Shown here one piece after another: positions 34,802 to 45,576 of a stretch of 64,000 bases of DNA (position 1 is its first letter; each line of letters starts with the position of its first letter). The DNA is from Saprospiraceae bacterium (lineage in GTDB: Bacteria > Bacteroidota > Bacteroidia > Chitinophagales > Saprospiraceae), in NCBI GenBank assembly GCA_026993525.1, contig JALWSS010000084.1:1-64000 (forward strand), read 5' to 3'. A program made the position numbers and the translations under genes. A model generated the notes under the pieces. That model made no database searches. It was not told the origin of the DNA and saw nothing but the letters and a program-made list of their open reading frames with translations.

Positions 34802-35187
34802 TTACAATTACGGCTGTACATCTTCCAGGGATTTGGATGTTGCCGGTTTCATTTTGAGAAGGGTGTACCCCGTTCAGGATCCTCCTTCGGATGATGACAA
34901 GGTGTGTGTTTTTTGTTCGCAACTGGATTGATATTTGAAGGAAACGGTATGTGAGTTCAGCCTTTTCTGGCACGTCCAATCTGGAATAAGTACCGGACAC
35001 TTTCCCGCCTAAGCCCTTCCAGTACCAGATAATAACCTGCTAAGACTGTAATCGGAGCAAGTGCAAACGCACTGAAGAACAGGAGTTTAAGCTACCGCAG
35101 GCGGCTTTTGAGGTTTGTAGCAACCCTTTGATTTGAGGCTGCCGGCAAAATTCTGAAGTGGACTTTTGTGAAGAAAAAAGAGAAAAA
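34802..35187. other. ilvD upstream region
   Basis: Almost 390 bp without a supported gene. It must hold the ilv promoter: GATATTTG at about 34932 is near the TAnnTTTG consensus. I looked for a leader peptide rich in Ile, Leu or Val, and for a T-box, and found neither. Local hairpin potential is modest. Confidence 0.4.
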
Positions 35188-36912
35188 ATGCCGCAACTCA
35201 ACAAATACAGCAGAACAATAACGCAGGACGACAGCCAGCCTGGTGCGCAGGCCATGTTGTACGGCATTGGCCTCACGGAGGCCGACATGAGCAAGGCCCA
35301 GGTGGGTATTGCCAGTACCGGATGGGAAGGCAACACCTGCAACATGCACCTCAACGACCTTGCGAAGCGAATAAAGGAAGGGGTGAACCGGGAGGACCTG
35401 GTGGGCTTGATCTTTCATACCATCGGCGTCAGCGACGGTATTTCCATGGGGACTGATGGCATGCGCTTCAGCCTGCCCAGCCGTGACCTTATTGCCGACA
35501 GCATAGAGACGGTGGTGTCTGCGCAGTGGTACGATGCTGTGGTGGCCGTGGCCGGCTGTGACAAGAACATGCCGGGTGCCTTGATGGCCCTTGCCCGGCT
35601 CAACCGGCCCTCCCTCCTGTTTTATGGCGGCACCATCAGCCCGGGCTGTGTGGCGGGCAGAAAGCTGGACATCGTGTCGGCCTTTGAGGCGTTGGGAGAA
35701 AGGATCGCCGGCCGCATTGACGAAGAAGAATTTAAAAAAATCGTTCAGAACAGTTGTCCCGGACCGGGTGCCTGTGGCGGCATGTACACGGCCAATACCA
35801 TGTCCAGCGCCATAGAGGCTTTGGGCATGTCTTTGCCGTACAATTCTTCCATACCTGCCACCGGCCCTGACAAACCGGACGAGTGCCACAGGGTGGGCAA
35901 GGCCATCCGACTGTTGCTGGAAAAAGACCTCAAACCCCTGGATATTCTGACGAAGGAAGCTTTTGAAAATGCCATCACGGTGGTGACGGCGCTGGGTGGT
36001 TCCACCAATGCGGTGCTGCACCTGCTGGCCATCGCCCGGGTTGCCGGAGTGGCACTGAGCCTCGACGATTTCCAACGCCTCAGCGACAGAACGCCCTTCA
36101 TTGCCGACCTCAAGCCCAGCGGGCAATACGTCATGGAAGACCTGTTCGATGTGGGCGGGGTGCCGGCGGTAATGAAATTGCTGCTGGAGGCAGGCCACCT
36201 GCACGGTGATTGCATGACGGTGACCGGCAAAACCCTTGCGGAAAACCTGGAAACCTGCCAGCCTTTGGCCGCAGGCCAGAAGGTGATCATGCCCATAGAT
36301 CAGCCCATCAAGCCACAAGGGCACCTGCAAATCCTCTATGGCAACCTGGCTGAGGCTGGGGCTGTGGCCAAGATCACCGGCAAAGAAGGGGAGTATTTCA
36401 GTGGCCCTGCCCGGGTTTTCAACTCCGAAAAGGAGGCCAATGACGCCATCATTGCGAAGCGGGTGAAACCGGGAGAGGTGGTAGTGATACGCTATTGCGG
36501 CCCCAAAGGTGCCCCCGGCATGCCCGAAATGTTGAAACCAACTTCTGCCATCATGGGGGCAGGGCTGGGCAAATCCGTGGCACTGATCACCGACGGTAGA
36601 TTCTCCGGCGGAACACACGGCTTTGTGGTGGGCCACATTACCCCGGAAGCCCAGGTGGGGGGCGCCATCGGCCTGTTGCACGATGGGGACATCATCACCA
36701 TTGATGCAGTGAACAACAGGATTTGGGTGGACTTGAGCGATAATGAAATGAATGCCCGAAGGGCGGCCTGGAAAGCACCGGAACGTAAGCTTACGGGCTT
36801 TCTGAAGAAATACGCAAGGCTGGTGTCGTCGGCCAGTGAGGGTTGTATCACCGACGGCGACGAATCGCAGCCGGAGGGCCAGTTGACCAGTATTCAAAAT
36901 CATACGGCATGA
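35188..36912 (+). CDS. ilvD: Dihydroxy-acid dehydratase
   Basis: It converts dihydroxyvalerate or dihydroxymethylvalerate to the 2-keto acids for valine, leucine and isoleucine; a cytoplasmic Fe-S enzyme. It has 574 residues from the ATG at 35188 (a GTG 30 bp upstream adds ten unlike residues). Cluster-binding motifs are present: [10 protein letters not shown] (~45-55), AGCDKNMPG (~122-130) and [16 protein letters not shown] (~190-205). C-terminal family motif: [16 protein letters not shown]. First gene of ilvD-ilvB-ilvN-ilvC; its TGA overlaps the ATG of ilvB (ATGA at 36909-36912). A 620-codon antisense frame across it is a shadow. Confidence 0.96.
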   Translation: MPQLNKYSRTITQDDSQPGAQAMLYGIGLTEADMSKAQVGIASTGWEGNTCNMHLNDLAKRIKEGVNREDLVGLIFHTIGVSDGISMGTDGMRFSLPSRDLIADSIETVVSAQWYDAVVAVAGCDKNMPGALMALARLNRPSLLFYGGTISPGCVAGRKLDIVSAFEALGERIAGRIDEEEFKKIVQNSCPGPGACGGMYTANTMSSAIEALGMSLPYNSSIPATGPDKPDECHRVGKAIRLLLEKDLKPLDILTKEAFENAITVVTALGGSTNAVLHLLAIARVAGVALSLDDFQRLSDRTPFIADLKPSGQYVMEDLFDVGGVPAVMKLLLEAGHLHGDCMTVTGKTLAENLETCQPLAAGQKVIMPIDQPIKPQGHLQILYGNLAEAGAVAKITGKEGEYFSGPARVFNSEKEANDAIIAKRVKPGEVVVIRYCGPKGAPGMPEMLKPTSAIMGAGLGKSVALITDGRFSGGTHGFVVGHITPEAQVGGAIGLLHDGDIITIDAVNNRIWVDLSDNEMNARRAAWKAPERKLTGFLKKYARLVSSASEGCITDGDESQPEGQLTSIQNHTA

Positions 36913-38672
36913 CAAAACCGGTAAACGTTGACGAAGCAAGAAATGTGCAGGCAAGCCCCGTTGAAAGGGAAGTGATCACGGGGGCAGAAGCCGTTCTGCG
37001 TTGTCTGATGGCGGAGGGCGTTGACACCATATTCGGATACCCCGGCGGCGCCATCATGCCTGTTTACGATGCCCTGCTCAATTGTCAGAAGCAAATCAGA
37101 CACATCTTGCCCCGGCACGAGCAGGGGGCCATCCATGCGGCAGAGGGCTATGCCCGTATGCTTCGCAAAACAGGGGTCTGCATGGCCACCTCCGGGCCTG
37201 GCGCCACCAACCTGATCACCGGCCTGGCTGATGCCATGCTTGACAGCATTCCGCTGGTTTGCATAACGGGGCAGGTACCCGCTGCCTTTCTGGGTTCCGA
37301 TGCCTTTCAGGAAACCGACGTGGTGAACTGCACCATGCCGGTGACCAAATGGAATTACCAGATCACCAAAGCCTCGGAAATTCCGGAAGTGTTTGCCAAA
37401 GCCTTTCACGTGGCCAACACCGGCAGGCCCGGCCCGGTGGTGATTGACATTGCCAAGAATGCACAACTGGAGACCCTGGAATTTGCTCCTTCGGCTGCGC
37501 CAAAAATCAGGGGTTACCATCCGTTTCCGAAAGCGGATGAAAGCGCCATTGAGGAGGCAGCGGCACTGATCAACAATGCCCGACGGCCGTTCATACTGGC
37601 CGGCCATGGCATTCAGATTTCGCAGGCCCACGACCTGTTTTTGGAGTTCGTGGAGAAGGCGGGGATTCCGTTTGGATGCACCTTGCACGGGTTGTCGGTG
37701 GCACCCTCGACGCATCCGATGAACATGGGCATGCTGGGCATGCACGGCAATTACGGCCCCAATGTCTTGCAAAACGAATGCGATGTGCTGATTGCCATCG
37801 GTATGCGCTTCGACGACCGGGTGACCGGCAACTTGTCAAAATACGCACGGCAGGCACAGGTCATCCACATTGAAATTGACAAATCTGAGATCAACAAAAA
37901 CGTCAGGGCCCATGTGCCCATTCACAGCGATGTGGCCGGTGCGATCGAACGCCTTTTGCCGAAGGTGAAGAAAAAAAGCTACCCGGAATGGTATGCCCGC
38001 TTCGCTGCCTGCGCAGCAAAAGAAGAGGCGCTTGTGGTCAGAAAAGCCCTGGCACCTGATGCAGAAGGCCGCATCAAAATGGGCATGGTGGTGCAAGCGG
38101 TTTCGGAACAGACCGGGGGCAAGGCCATTGTGTGCACCGATGTGGGGCAACACCAAATGATGGCTGCCCGCTATTACCGCTTTGCAGAACGAAACCTGTG
38201 GGTGAGTTCCGGAGGGGCGGGCACGATGGGGTATGGCTTGCCGGCGGCATTCGGAGCGCAAATGGCACATCCCAACAAAACCGTGGTGGCCTTCATCGGT
38301 GACGGTGGTTTTCAGATGACCCTTCAGGAACTGGGCCTGCTGTCGCAATGGAAGGCGCCGGTGAAAATCATCTTGCTCGACAACAACTACCTCGGAATGG
38401 TTCGCCAATGGCAACAGTTGTTCTTTGACCGGCGATACTCCGCCGTTGAGTTGGAGAACCCGGATTTTGTGAAGATAGCCGGTGGATTCGGGGTGTCGGG
38501 AAAGACCATTTCGGAACCGGAGGAACTGCCCGGGGCGGTGGCTGAGATGCTCCGTTTTGACGGACCCTACCTGCTGCACGTCAGGGTTGCCAAAGAGGAA
38601 AACGTATTTCCAATGGTGCCATCAGGTGCCGGTGTGGGGGAGATATTGTTGGAGAAACCTGACAAAGCCTGA
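36909..38672 (+). CDS. ilvB: Acetolactate synthase, large (catalytic) subunit
   Basis: A thiamine-diphosphate enzyme forming acetolactate or acetohydroxybutyrate from pyruvate, the first common step of branched-chain amino acid synthesis. It has 587 residues from the ATG at 36909. The ATG overlaps the ilvD stop by four bases, which signals coupled translation; a TTG further upstream is not needed. Motifs: [14 protein letters not shown], catalytic Glu in [15 protein letters not shown] (~72-86), [15 protein letters not shown], and the ThDP/Mg site [15 protein letters not shown] ... [13 protein letters not shown] (~465-505). It is followed after 18 bp by the regulatory subunit. Confidence 0.96.
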   Translation: MTKPVNVDEARNVQASPVEREVITGAEAVLRCLMAEGVDTIFGYPGGAIMPVYDALLNCQKQIRHILPRHEQGAIHAAEGYARMLRKTGVCMATSGPGATNLITGLADAMLDSIPLVCITGQVPAAFLGSDAFQETDVVNCTMPVTKWNYQITKASEIPEVFAKAFHVANTGRPGPVVIDIAKNAQLETLEFAPSAAPKIRGYHPFPKADESAIEEAAALINNARRPFILAGHGIQISQAHDLFLEFVEKAGIPFGCTLHGLSVAPSTHPMNMGMLGMHGNYGPNVLQNECDVLIAIGMRFDDRVTGNLSKYARQAQVIHIEIDKSEINKNVRAHVPIHSDVAGAIERLLPKVKKKSYPEWYARFAACAAKEEALVVRKALAPDAEGRIKMGMVVQAVSEQTGGKAIVCTDVGQHQMMAARYYRFAERNLWVSSGGAGTMGYGLPAAFGAQMAHPNKTVVAFIGDGGFQMTLQELGLLSQWKAPVKIILLDNNYLGMVRQWQQLFFDRRYSAVELENPDFVKIAGGFGVSGKTISEPEELPGAVAEMLRFDGPYLLHVRVAKEENVFPMVPSGAGVGEILLEKPDKA

Positions 38673-38690
38673 AGAATTGAATCTCAAAAG

Positions 38691-39230
38691 ATGAAGAAGG
38701 AATACACCATCACCGTTTTTACCGAAAACCAGACCGGGCTTTTGGCCAGGGTTACCGCTGTATTTACCCGAAGGCACATCAACATCGAGAGCCTGACGGT
38801 GTCCAAGTCCTCCATCCCTGGCATCCACCGGTTTACAATTGTGGTGAACATCGAGGAGCACACGGTGCAGGTGTTGGCGGGCCAGTTGGAAAAGCAGGTG
38901 GATGTGGTGAAGGCTTTTTATTACGAAGAAGAGGAAATTGTGTACCAGGAGGTGGCCCTGTACAAGGTGCCAACGCAGGCCTTTCACAATGGCCAAAGCA
39001 TCGAGACCCTCATCCGCAACCACAATGCCCGCATTCTGGAAATAGAGCCCAACTACATCGTCATCGAGAAAACCGGCCACCAGCACGAGACGGAGAAATT
39101 GCTGGAAGAGCTCCGGCAATACGGCATCTACGAGTTCGTCAGGTCGGGCAGGGTGGCCATTGTGAAGCCCATGGAACAATTGAACACTTACCTGAAATCC
39201 GTTGAAAAAAAACCGGCGGATGTAGAATGA
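38691..39230 (+). CDS. ilvN: Acetolactate synthase, small (regulatory) subunit
   Basis: It stimulates the large subunit and gives valine feedback control. It has 179 residues: an N-terminal ACT domain (YTITVFTENQTGLLARVTAVFTRRHINIESLTV, ~4-75) and a C-terminal activating domain (~85-175). The length is between short IlvN (~96) and IlvH (~163) of enteric bacteria and typical for Bacteroidota. The last codons overlap a possible early ATG for ilvC. Confidence 0.94.
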   Translation: MKKEYTITVFTENQTGLLARVTAVFTRRHINIESLTVSKSSIPGIHRFTIVVNIEEHTVQVLAGQLEKQVDVVKAFYYEEEEIVYQEVALYKVPTQAFHNGQSIETLIRNHNARILEIEPNYIVIEKTGHQHETEKLLEELRQYGIYEFVRSGRVAIVKPMEQLNTYLKSVEKKPADVE

Positions 39231-39301
39231 TACAATTCACAAAGTTTCAAACGCATAACAGCAGGCAAGCCTGCAAAACACAAACCACAAAATCTTCGAA
39301 A

Positions 39302-40363
39302 ATGGCCAGGATGAATTTTGGAGGCGTGGAGGAAAACGTCGTCACCCGTGAAGAATTTCCTCTCGAAAAAGCCCGTGAAGCACTGAAAGACGAAGTAATC
39401 GCCGTCATTGGTTATGGTGTGCAGGGGCCGGGGCAGGCGCTCAACCTGCGTGACAATGGCTTCAACGTGATCGTTGGTCAGCGGCAGCCCTCTGCCAGTT
39501 GGGAAAAAGCTGTGGCAGACGGCTGGGTGCCTGGCGAAAGCCTGTTTCCCATCGGGGAGGCAGTACGCCAGGGAAGCATCGTGCAGTACCTGCTTTCCGA
39601 TGCGGCACAGATTGCGCAATGGCCTGTGGTGAAAAAGCACCTCACCAAAGGCAAGGCGCTTTATTTCTCTCATGGCTTTGCCATAACCTATTCCGACCGC
39701 ACCGGAATCATTCCGCCTGCCGACGTTGACGTAATCCTGGTGGCACCCAAGGGTAGCGGCACCAGCCTGCGCCGCATGTTTCTGCAAGGCCGTGGGCTGA
39801 ACTCCAGCTACGCCATTCATCAGAATGCCACGGGAAGGGCGTTTGAGAGGGTGGTGGCGCTGGGTGTCGGTATTGGGTCCGGTTACCTGTTTGAGACCAG
39901 CTTCCAAAAAGAAGTTTACAGCGATTTGACCGGTGAGCGGGGCACCCTCATGGGGGCCATTCAGGGTATTTTTGAGGCGCAATACAACGTGCTTCGCAAA
40001 AGGGGGCACTCACCCAGTGAAGCGTTCAATGAAACCGTTGAAGAACTCACCCAGAGCCTGATGCCGCTGGTGGCAGAAAACGGCATGGACTGGATGTACG
40101 CCAACTGCTCCACCACTGCCCAGCGTGGAGCTCTTGACTGGAAAAACAAATTCCGGGACGCCGTTGCGCCTGTTTTTGAGGAATTGTACGACAAAGTTGC
40201 AACCGGTGAGGAGGCGCAACGTTCCATTGATACCAACAGCCAGCCCGACTACAGGGAGAAGCTGGAAGAAGAGCTGAAGGAGCTCCGTGAAAGCGAAATG
40301 TGGCAGGCTGGCAAAGTGGTCCGTAGCCTGAGGCCGGAACGCCAGAAAGAGCCAGTGGAATGA
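39302..40363 (+). CDS. ilvC: Ketol-acid reductoisomerase
   Basis: It isomerises and reduces acetolactate with NADPH and Mg2+. I place the start at the ATG at 39302 (353 residues, MARMNFGGVEENVVTREEF); an ATG at 39227 overlaps the ilvN stop (ATGA) and would add 25 residues of unlikely composition. Cofactor motif GYGVQGPGQALNLRDNGFNVIVG (~38-60), metal and substrate region SDLTGERGTLMGAIQGIFEAQYNVL (~203-227), and ANCSTTAQRGALDW (~260-275). Its character is closer to the fungal/Bacteroidota type than to E. coli IlvC (491). Last gene of the ilv operon; leuA-D and ilvA are not in the window. Confidence 0.94.
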   Translation: MARMNFGGVEENVVTREEFPLEKAREALKDEVIAVIGYGVQGPGQALNLRDNGFNVIVGQRQPSASWEKAVADGWVPGESLFPIGEAVRQGSIVQYLLSDAAQIAQWPVVKKHLTKGKALYFSHGFAITYSDRTGIIPPADVDVILVAPKGSGTSLRRMFLQGRGLNSSYAIHQNATGRAFERVVALGVGIGSGYLFETSFQKEVYSDLTGERGTLMGAIQGIFEAQYNVLRKRGHSPSEAFNETVEELTQSLMPLVAENGMDWMYANCSTTAQRGALDWKNKFRDAVAPVFEELYDKVATGEEAQRSIDTNSQPDYREKLEEELKELRESEMWQAGKVVRSLRPERQKEPVE

Positions 40364-40454
40364 TCGCAGTTAAAAACTTCTGTTAACAGCATTCTCCGGA
40401 TAAACATTTCCACTGTATTTTGGGGTTTCTTGCCTGAAATTAAGCCCGGCATTG

Positions 40455-43400
40455 ATGAACAGTGGAAAAAGACCCGAAGTTGAGCACGAAGAATCATTCC
40501 TGGACAGGGTTGAAGAGAAGCTTCACATCCCTGAACTGGAGGATGTTCGTACAGGAGGGAAGGTGCCGCATTGGTTGCGACGCATCATCTTCGGCCTTCT
40601 TTTGGTCTTCGGCCTTCCTTTGGTTGCCTTCCAGATACCCTGGGTGCAGAGCAAAGCCGCCAGGCACCTGGCAGCTTACCTCTCAACGGAGCTTCACACC
40701 ACCGTTTCCGTTAAGAAGGTTTGGCTGGGTTTGCTGACAAATGTTTACCTCGAAGATCTTTACATTGAAGATCAGCTCGGCGACACCCTGATCTATGCCC
40801 ACCAACTGGATGTCAAGCACCAGGGTTTGCATACCTTGCTATCCCGGAAGCTCCGAATAAGGACGCTGAAGCTGGACGGTGCCGAAGTCAACCTCTCCAG
40901 GCCCAGGGGTTCCGAATATTTCAATATCCAGTTTCTGCTCGATTACCTGGCAAAGCCACAGGAACAGGAATATGAGGAGGCTCCAAAACCCTTCTCTATT
41001 GACCTTCAGCACCTCTACCTGGATAATATCCGGTTCAGAAAGCCGGATGCCGAGGCGGGTAAATTCCTGGATATTTCGCTCAGCCATGCCGAGGCACATT
41101 TCCGCAGGTTTGACCTCAACAGAAAGGATCTGGGCATTTCCCGGCTGAGCATCTGGAGGCCGTCGATAAGCATTGTGACAACCGGTGAAGAACAGCCGGA
41201 GGTGGTTGTTCAAATGGACAAACAAACCGAATTGGTGGCCGACAAGGTGATCGGGGCCGTTCCTTTCGTCAGCAGCATTGGCATTTTTGAATTGCGCGAA
41301 GGAAGCTTTTCGCTGCACAATTACCGAAAGGAGCCCATACCGCTCATCCCGGATTCATTGCTGAATTTCCGGCACCTGGATTTGTCTGGAATCAACATAG
41401 ACATCGAGAATTTCACTTCTTCCGACCTGAACTTTCATGGTAAAGTCAACAAGATATCTGCACGAAGCAGTACCGGTTTTATTTTGGAAGAAGCTTCGGC
41501 TCAAAGCGCTTCCGTCACTTGTGATGGCATGGAGCTGTACGGCCTGCGGATAAAAACACCAGACACGGAACTCGGTGACACACTGATTTTCAGGTATAAC
41601 GGTTATGCCGCCTGGCAGGACTTCGTAAACGAAGTAAAAATGGAAGGGCATTTCCACGATGCCTCCGTTACCATTGCCGACATCATCGAGTTTGCGCCTG
41701 CCCTCAACAACAATGTCTTTTTTCGTGAAAACAGGCAAAAGGCAGTCAGGATAGAAGGCTTGCTGAAAGGTGAAGTCAATGGCCTGGATGGCCGGGACCT
41801 GGTGATAGACATTGCCGACGGGTTCCACCTGGAAGGGCGCTTCAATACCAGGGATCTGGCAGTGAAGGATGAGCAATTCGTCCACATGAATCTCAAAAGC
41901 CTGCGAACGGATATGCAAACCATCCGGAAACTCATCCCGGGTTTCAACCCGCCGGAGAACTTCAACCGTTTGGGCAGGATCAACTTCAGTGGCAAGTTTG
42001 ATGGTTTCTTCGTGGATTTCGTCGCCGACGGAAAATTGCGCAGCAACATCGGCACGGCCGAGATGTTCATGAACCTCAAGCTGAGAGAAGGCCGTGAAAA
42101 GGCGGAGTATTCCGGAGATCTGTACCTCAGCGATTTTGACCTCGGCAGATGGTCGGGAAACCCCGATTTTGGGAAAGTCACCCTGAATGCCCACGTCAAC
42201 GAAGGCTTTGGCCTGACGCTCAACTCCGTGGATGCCAAGCTGAGCGGGGTCATTGACAGCATGGCATTCAAAAACTACGTGTACAGGGATGTGTCGTTGA
42301 ATGGCCGGCTGGAAAAAGACCTCTTTGACGGAGAACTGGAAGTGCACGACCAGAACGTTGACCTGGTTTTTGCCGGTACGGTCAGTTTTGCCGACGAACT
42401 GCCCATGTTCAATTTCCGGGCAGCGTTCAACCAACTGGCCCCCAAACCGCTCAACCTCTCCCGGAAAGACCTCCGGTTCAAAGGAAAGCTTGACCTGAAC
42501 CTGAAGGGTAACAAACTCTCCAATGTCGTCGGTGAGGCCAATATCCAGGACTTCCTCGTGGTAAAAAACAAGCGCGATACCCTTCGGGTAAACAATGCCT
42601 TTGTACGCTCATCGGAATTGCCCGGAGGGGCGAGGGAACTGGTGGTAAACTCCAGCCTCGGCGACGTGAATGTGGTAGGGGATTTCAACATTGAAAACAT
42701 CCCGAAGCTGTTTCTTCAGTTCATAGAAACCTACCACCCCCGTATTTCCAAAAAAGTTGGCATTGCCGTCAAAAACCCACTGGTGGCTGACTCTTCCCGG
42801 TTTGAATATTCAGTGGACCTGAAAGATTTGCAGCACCTCTTCGCCTTTATTGACGAGCGGATTGACGGTTTTGACAAAACCTCCATCAACGGACATTACG
42901 ACGGCATTTCTGAAGAGCTGTTCGTTGAAATTGACGTGCCGGAATGGAGCTATGCCAAAGCTACTTTCCGGGACTTGTACCTCAACATGAAGCTGACCGA
43001 AGACGAGGGTAATTTCAGCATCGGCGTTTTTGAAACTGACCTGGGCAACGGCCAGAGACTGGCGCCGGTGAGGCTGATAGGCTACTTGTTGGGCGATACG
43101 GTGGAAATGAGCCTCATCGCAACCAACTTTTACAAAATCCTGGACGACGTAAGCATTGATGCGGTGCTGACCCTGGATGTTGAGGATGCCTGGCACGTTC
43201 AGTTCCTGCCGGGGCGGGTGGTCATTCTCAACCAACCCTGGGACATCAGCGAAAACAACTTTCTGCGCATTGGCGAAGGGTCGGTTCAGACGAAAAACTT
43301 TGTGCTGACCAGTGGCAAGAAACGCATCGTTCTGGAGAATGTAAAGAACAAAGGCCTTCAGTTGCAACTGGACAATTACCCCATCGAGGAACTGGAGTTC

Positions 43401-45383
43401 ATCAAAAAAATTCCACGGCATAAACTTAAAGGCATCGGAGACCTGCACCTGAAAGCCAGGAACATTTTCCAACTGGAGGGGCTCGCTGCCCTGTTGCGCA
43501 TTGACAGCCTGGAAGTGAATGGAGATTACTATGGCACGCTGCGCCTCGATGCTTCCTCCCCCAATCCGAAGCAGAGCGTTACAGCCACCCTCGCAGTCAT
43601 ACATCCTGAGATGAGCCTGGAGGTAGATGGGTACTACAATCCACCCAATTTCGACCCCAACTTCAAACGCAAATGGGTCAGTTCGAAAAAGAATTACCTG
43701 GATGTGAATGTGTCGCTTGACAAGTACCCGCTGCACATTCTCGAGTACTTCGTTGAGGCCCTCAGCGAAGTGAATGGTACGGTGACGGCGGAGGATGTGC
43801 ATTTCAGAGGCCCCCCCAACCGGCTGGTCATGTCAGGTGAGGCCGGGGTCAACGATGCCGCATTCAGGCTGATACCCCTTCAAACCAAATACTATGTTCC
43901 TTCGGCAACCGTGGCACTCACCGAAAATACCATTGATGGTACCGGCCATTACGTCTATGACCGGGACGGAAACCGGGTTTTTGTAGAAGGGGGGCTGACA
44001 CATGACCATCTGAAAAACCTGGGTGTGGATGTGAGGCTCACCACTGAGGACGGCAGACCTTTCCTGGCCATGAATACCACGGAAAAAGACAACCCTGTTT
44101 TTTACGGAACGGCGTATGGCACGGGCTATGTGACCATCAAGGGCTCTTTGAAACAGCCCGAATTGCTGGCGGTTGGCCGGTCCATGCCCGGCACCAAAAT
44201 CGTCATCCCGCTGAGCGGCTCGGTCGCTCCCAATGAAGTTGGTTTCATCAGCTTCCCCAAAGAAGATGAGGAGGAGGCACCCGAATTGACCGAAGTGTTG
44301 CGGGGGATGAACATGACCTTTGACCTGGAATTGACCCCCGATGCCAACATTGAATTGATTTTTGACAAGGCCTACGGGGATATCATCAAAGGCAACGGCA
44401 CCGGCAACATCCAGGTGATCATGAAACGGGAAGGCACCCTGGAAATGCACGGAGACTATACCGTGAGCTCCGGTGAGTACCTGTTTACCCTGATGAACCT
44501 CGGTTTCAACAAGGCTTTTACGGTGGAGCCGGGTGGCACCATCACCTGGACGGGAGACCCCTACAATGCCACCATTGACATCAATGCCGTTTACGAAGGA
44601 CTGAATACCTCGGTGTACAATTTCATTCAGGAATACCTCCAACTGGCCAGTTCCGATCTGGAAACCAGGGCCCGTACCGCCACGCCGGTCAGGCTCAAGA
44701 TGAAGCTCAAAGGCGACCTGTTCAAGCCGGAGATCAGCTTCGATGTGGAGTTTCCGTCACTGGATACCGAGTTGCGTTCATTGGCTGAAAACAAGTTGCG
44801 CATCATCCGGCAAGACCCCAATGAACTCAACCGGCAGGTGTTTGGCTTGCTGGTATTGGGGCAGTTCCTGCCCTCGGATTACACCCTGCAGGCGCAAGAT
44901 GTGACCATCAACACCCTGAGCGAAATGCTGTCCAACCAGTTGTCCATATACGTCACTGAGTTTTTGTCGGAATTGCTGTCCGGCAATGACATCATCCAGG
45001 GCATTGACCTGGACCTGTCTTACAACCGCTATGGCTCCGGCTCATTTGAAGGGCAAAACCTGCCCACCAGCAACGAAGTGCAGGGCCGTGTAAAAGTGAA
45101 CCTCCTCAGCGACCGCTTTTCCATCAAAGCCCGCGGTAATTTTGAAGTGGGACCCGGCGACAACATCTACATCACCAACAATGGCCTTGTGGCACACGAG
45201 TTCGTCATCGAGTATGCCATCACACCTGACCGAAGACTGAAAATAAGGGCCTACCAAAGCAGCGAACCCGACATCGGCGGTGGCCAACGCACCAAATACG
45301 GCGGTGGCCTCAGCTTCCGCAAAGAATTCGACAGCCTGTCGGAATTGTTCAATTTTATCAAGAAAAAACGTGGGAAAAAGTAG
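40455..45383 (+). CDS. Translocation and assembly module protein (TamB/DUF490-like, AsmA superfamily)
   Basis: A very large protein, 1642 residues, anchored by one membrane helix (~44-62; IIFGLLLVFGLPLVAFQIPW) with the remainder in the periplasm. The bulk is repeated beta-strands, expected to form the long groove of TamB-like proteins that bridges inner and outer membrane and moves phospholipids or helps barrel assembly. The C-terminal ~450 residues are the best match to the TamB domain (GTGNIQVIMKREGTLEMHGDYTVSSGEYLFTLMNLG ... IDLDLSYNRYGSG). The ATG at 40455 follows directly on a TTG. It stands 91 bp after ilvC, possibly with its own promoter. A tamA partner is not adjacent. Confidence 0.88.
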   Translation: MNSGKRPEVEHEESFLDRVEEKLHIPELEDVRTGGKVPHWLRRIIFGLLLVFGLPLVAFQIPWVQSKAARHLAAYLSTELHTTVSVKKVWLGLLTNVYLEDLYIEDQLGDTLIYAHQLDVKHQGLHTLLSRKLRIRTLKLDGAEVNLSRPRGSEYFNIQFLLDYLAKPQEQEYEEAPKPFSIDLQHLYLDNIRFRKPDAEAGKFLDISLSHAEAHFRRFDLNRKDLGISRLSIWRPSISIVTTGEEQPEVVVQMDKQTELVADKVIGAVPFVSSIGIFELREGSFSLHNYRKEPIPLIPDSLLNFRHLDLSGINIDIENFTSSDLNFHGKVNKISARSSTGFILEEASAQSASVTCDGMELYGLRIKTPDTELGDTLIFRYNGYAAWQDFVNEVKMEGHFHDASVTIADIIEFAPALNNNVFFRENRQKAVRIEGLLKGEVNGLDGRDLVIDIADGFHLEGRFNTRDLAVKDEQFVHMNLKSLRTDMQTIRKLIPGFNPPENFNRLGRINFSGKFDGFFVDFVADGKLRSNIGTAEMFMNLKLREGREKAEYSGDLYLSDFDLGRWSGNPDFGKVTLNAHVNEGFGLTLNSVDAKLSGVIDSMAFKNYVYRDVSLNGRLEKDLFDGELEVHDQNVDLVFAGTVSFADELPMFNFRAAFNQLAPKPLNLSRKDLRFKGKLDLNLKGNKLSNVVGEANIQDFLVVKNKRDTLRVNNAFVRSSELPGGARELVVNSSLGDVNVVGDFNIENIPKLFLQFIETYHPRISKKVGIAVKNPLVADSSRFEYSVDLKDLQHLFAFIDERIDGFDKTSINGHYDGISEELFVEIDVPEWSYAKATFRDLYLNMKLTEDEGNFSIGVFETDLGNGQRLAPVRLIGYLLGDTVEMSLIATNFYKILDDVSIDAVLTLDVEDAWHVQFLPGRVVILNQPWDISENNFLRIGEGSVQTKNFVLTSGKKRIVLENVKNKGLQLQLDNYPIEELEFIKKIPRHKLKGIGDLHLKARNIFQLEGLAALLRIDSLEVNGDYYGTLRLDASSPNPKQSVTATLAVIHPEMSLEVDGYYNPPNFDPNFKRKWVSSKKNYLDVNVSLDKYPLHILEYFVEALSEVNGTVTAEDVHFRGPPNRLVMSGEAGVNDAAFRLIPLQTKYYVPSATVALTENTIDGTGHYVYDRDGNRVFVEGGLTHDHLKNLGVDVRLTTEDGRPFLAMNTTEKDNPVFYGTAYGTGYVTIKGSLKQPELLAVGRSMPGTKIVIPLSGSVAPNEVGFISFPKEDEEEAPELTEVLRGMNMTFDLELTPDANIELIFDKAYGDIIKGNGTGNIQVIMKREGTLEMHGDYTVSSGEYLFTLMNLGFNKAFTVEPGGTITWTGDPYNATIDINAVYEGLNTSVYNFIQEYLQLASSDLETRARTATPVRLKMKLKGDLFKPEISFDVEFPSLDTELRSLAENKLRIIRQDPNELNRQVFGLLVLGQFLPSDYTLQAQDVTINTLSEMLSNQLSIYVTEFLSELLSGNDIIQGIDLDLSYNRYGSGSFEGQNLPTSNEVQGRVKVNLLSDRFSIKARGNFEVGPGDNIYITNNGLVAHEFVIEYAITPDRRLKIRAYQSSEPDIGGGQRTKYGGGLSFRKEFDSLSELFNFIKKKRGKK

Positions 45384-45576
45384 CTTCGGTTGTCGGTTGT
45401 CCCCGATACCGAAAGCCGATAGCTATCGGCTTCGGTATCGGGGTCGGTTGTCGGTTGTCGGTTGTCGGTTGGCAGTTGCAGCACTTTCGTCCCTCATCCC
45501 TCATCCCTCGTCCCTCATCCCTCATCCCTCATCCCTCATCCCTCATCCCTCTCCCGACGAATGTCGGGATCGTCCC
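45384..45576. repeat. GTCGGTT array, long palindrome, CTCATCC array
   Basis: The spacer starts with GGTTGTC units, contains the long palindrome at 45401-45443 (arms CCCCGATACCGAA and TTCGGTATCGGGG continuing through GCCGATA/TATCGGC, one bulged base), resumes with about five GTCGGTT units (to ~45478) and ends with about ten CTCATCC units interrupted by the TCCCGAC-gaat-GTCGGGA hairpin (45552-45570). The same pair of units meets in the spacer at 23.7-23.95 kb. Confidence 0.85.

Noticed and set aside
34802-35187. T-box riboswitch or leader-peptide attenuator for the ilv operon
   Set aside because: No T-box sequence (TGGNACCGCG-like), no Ile/Leu/Val-rich short frame and no terminator hairpin with T-run before ilvD.
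35092-36954. 620-codon antisense frame over ilvD
   Set aside because: ilvD on the plus strand is fully conserved and in operon; the antisense frame is a result of GC-rich codon third positions.
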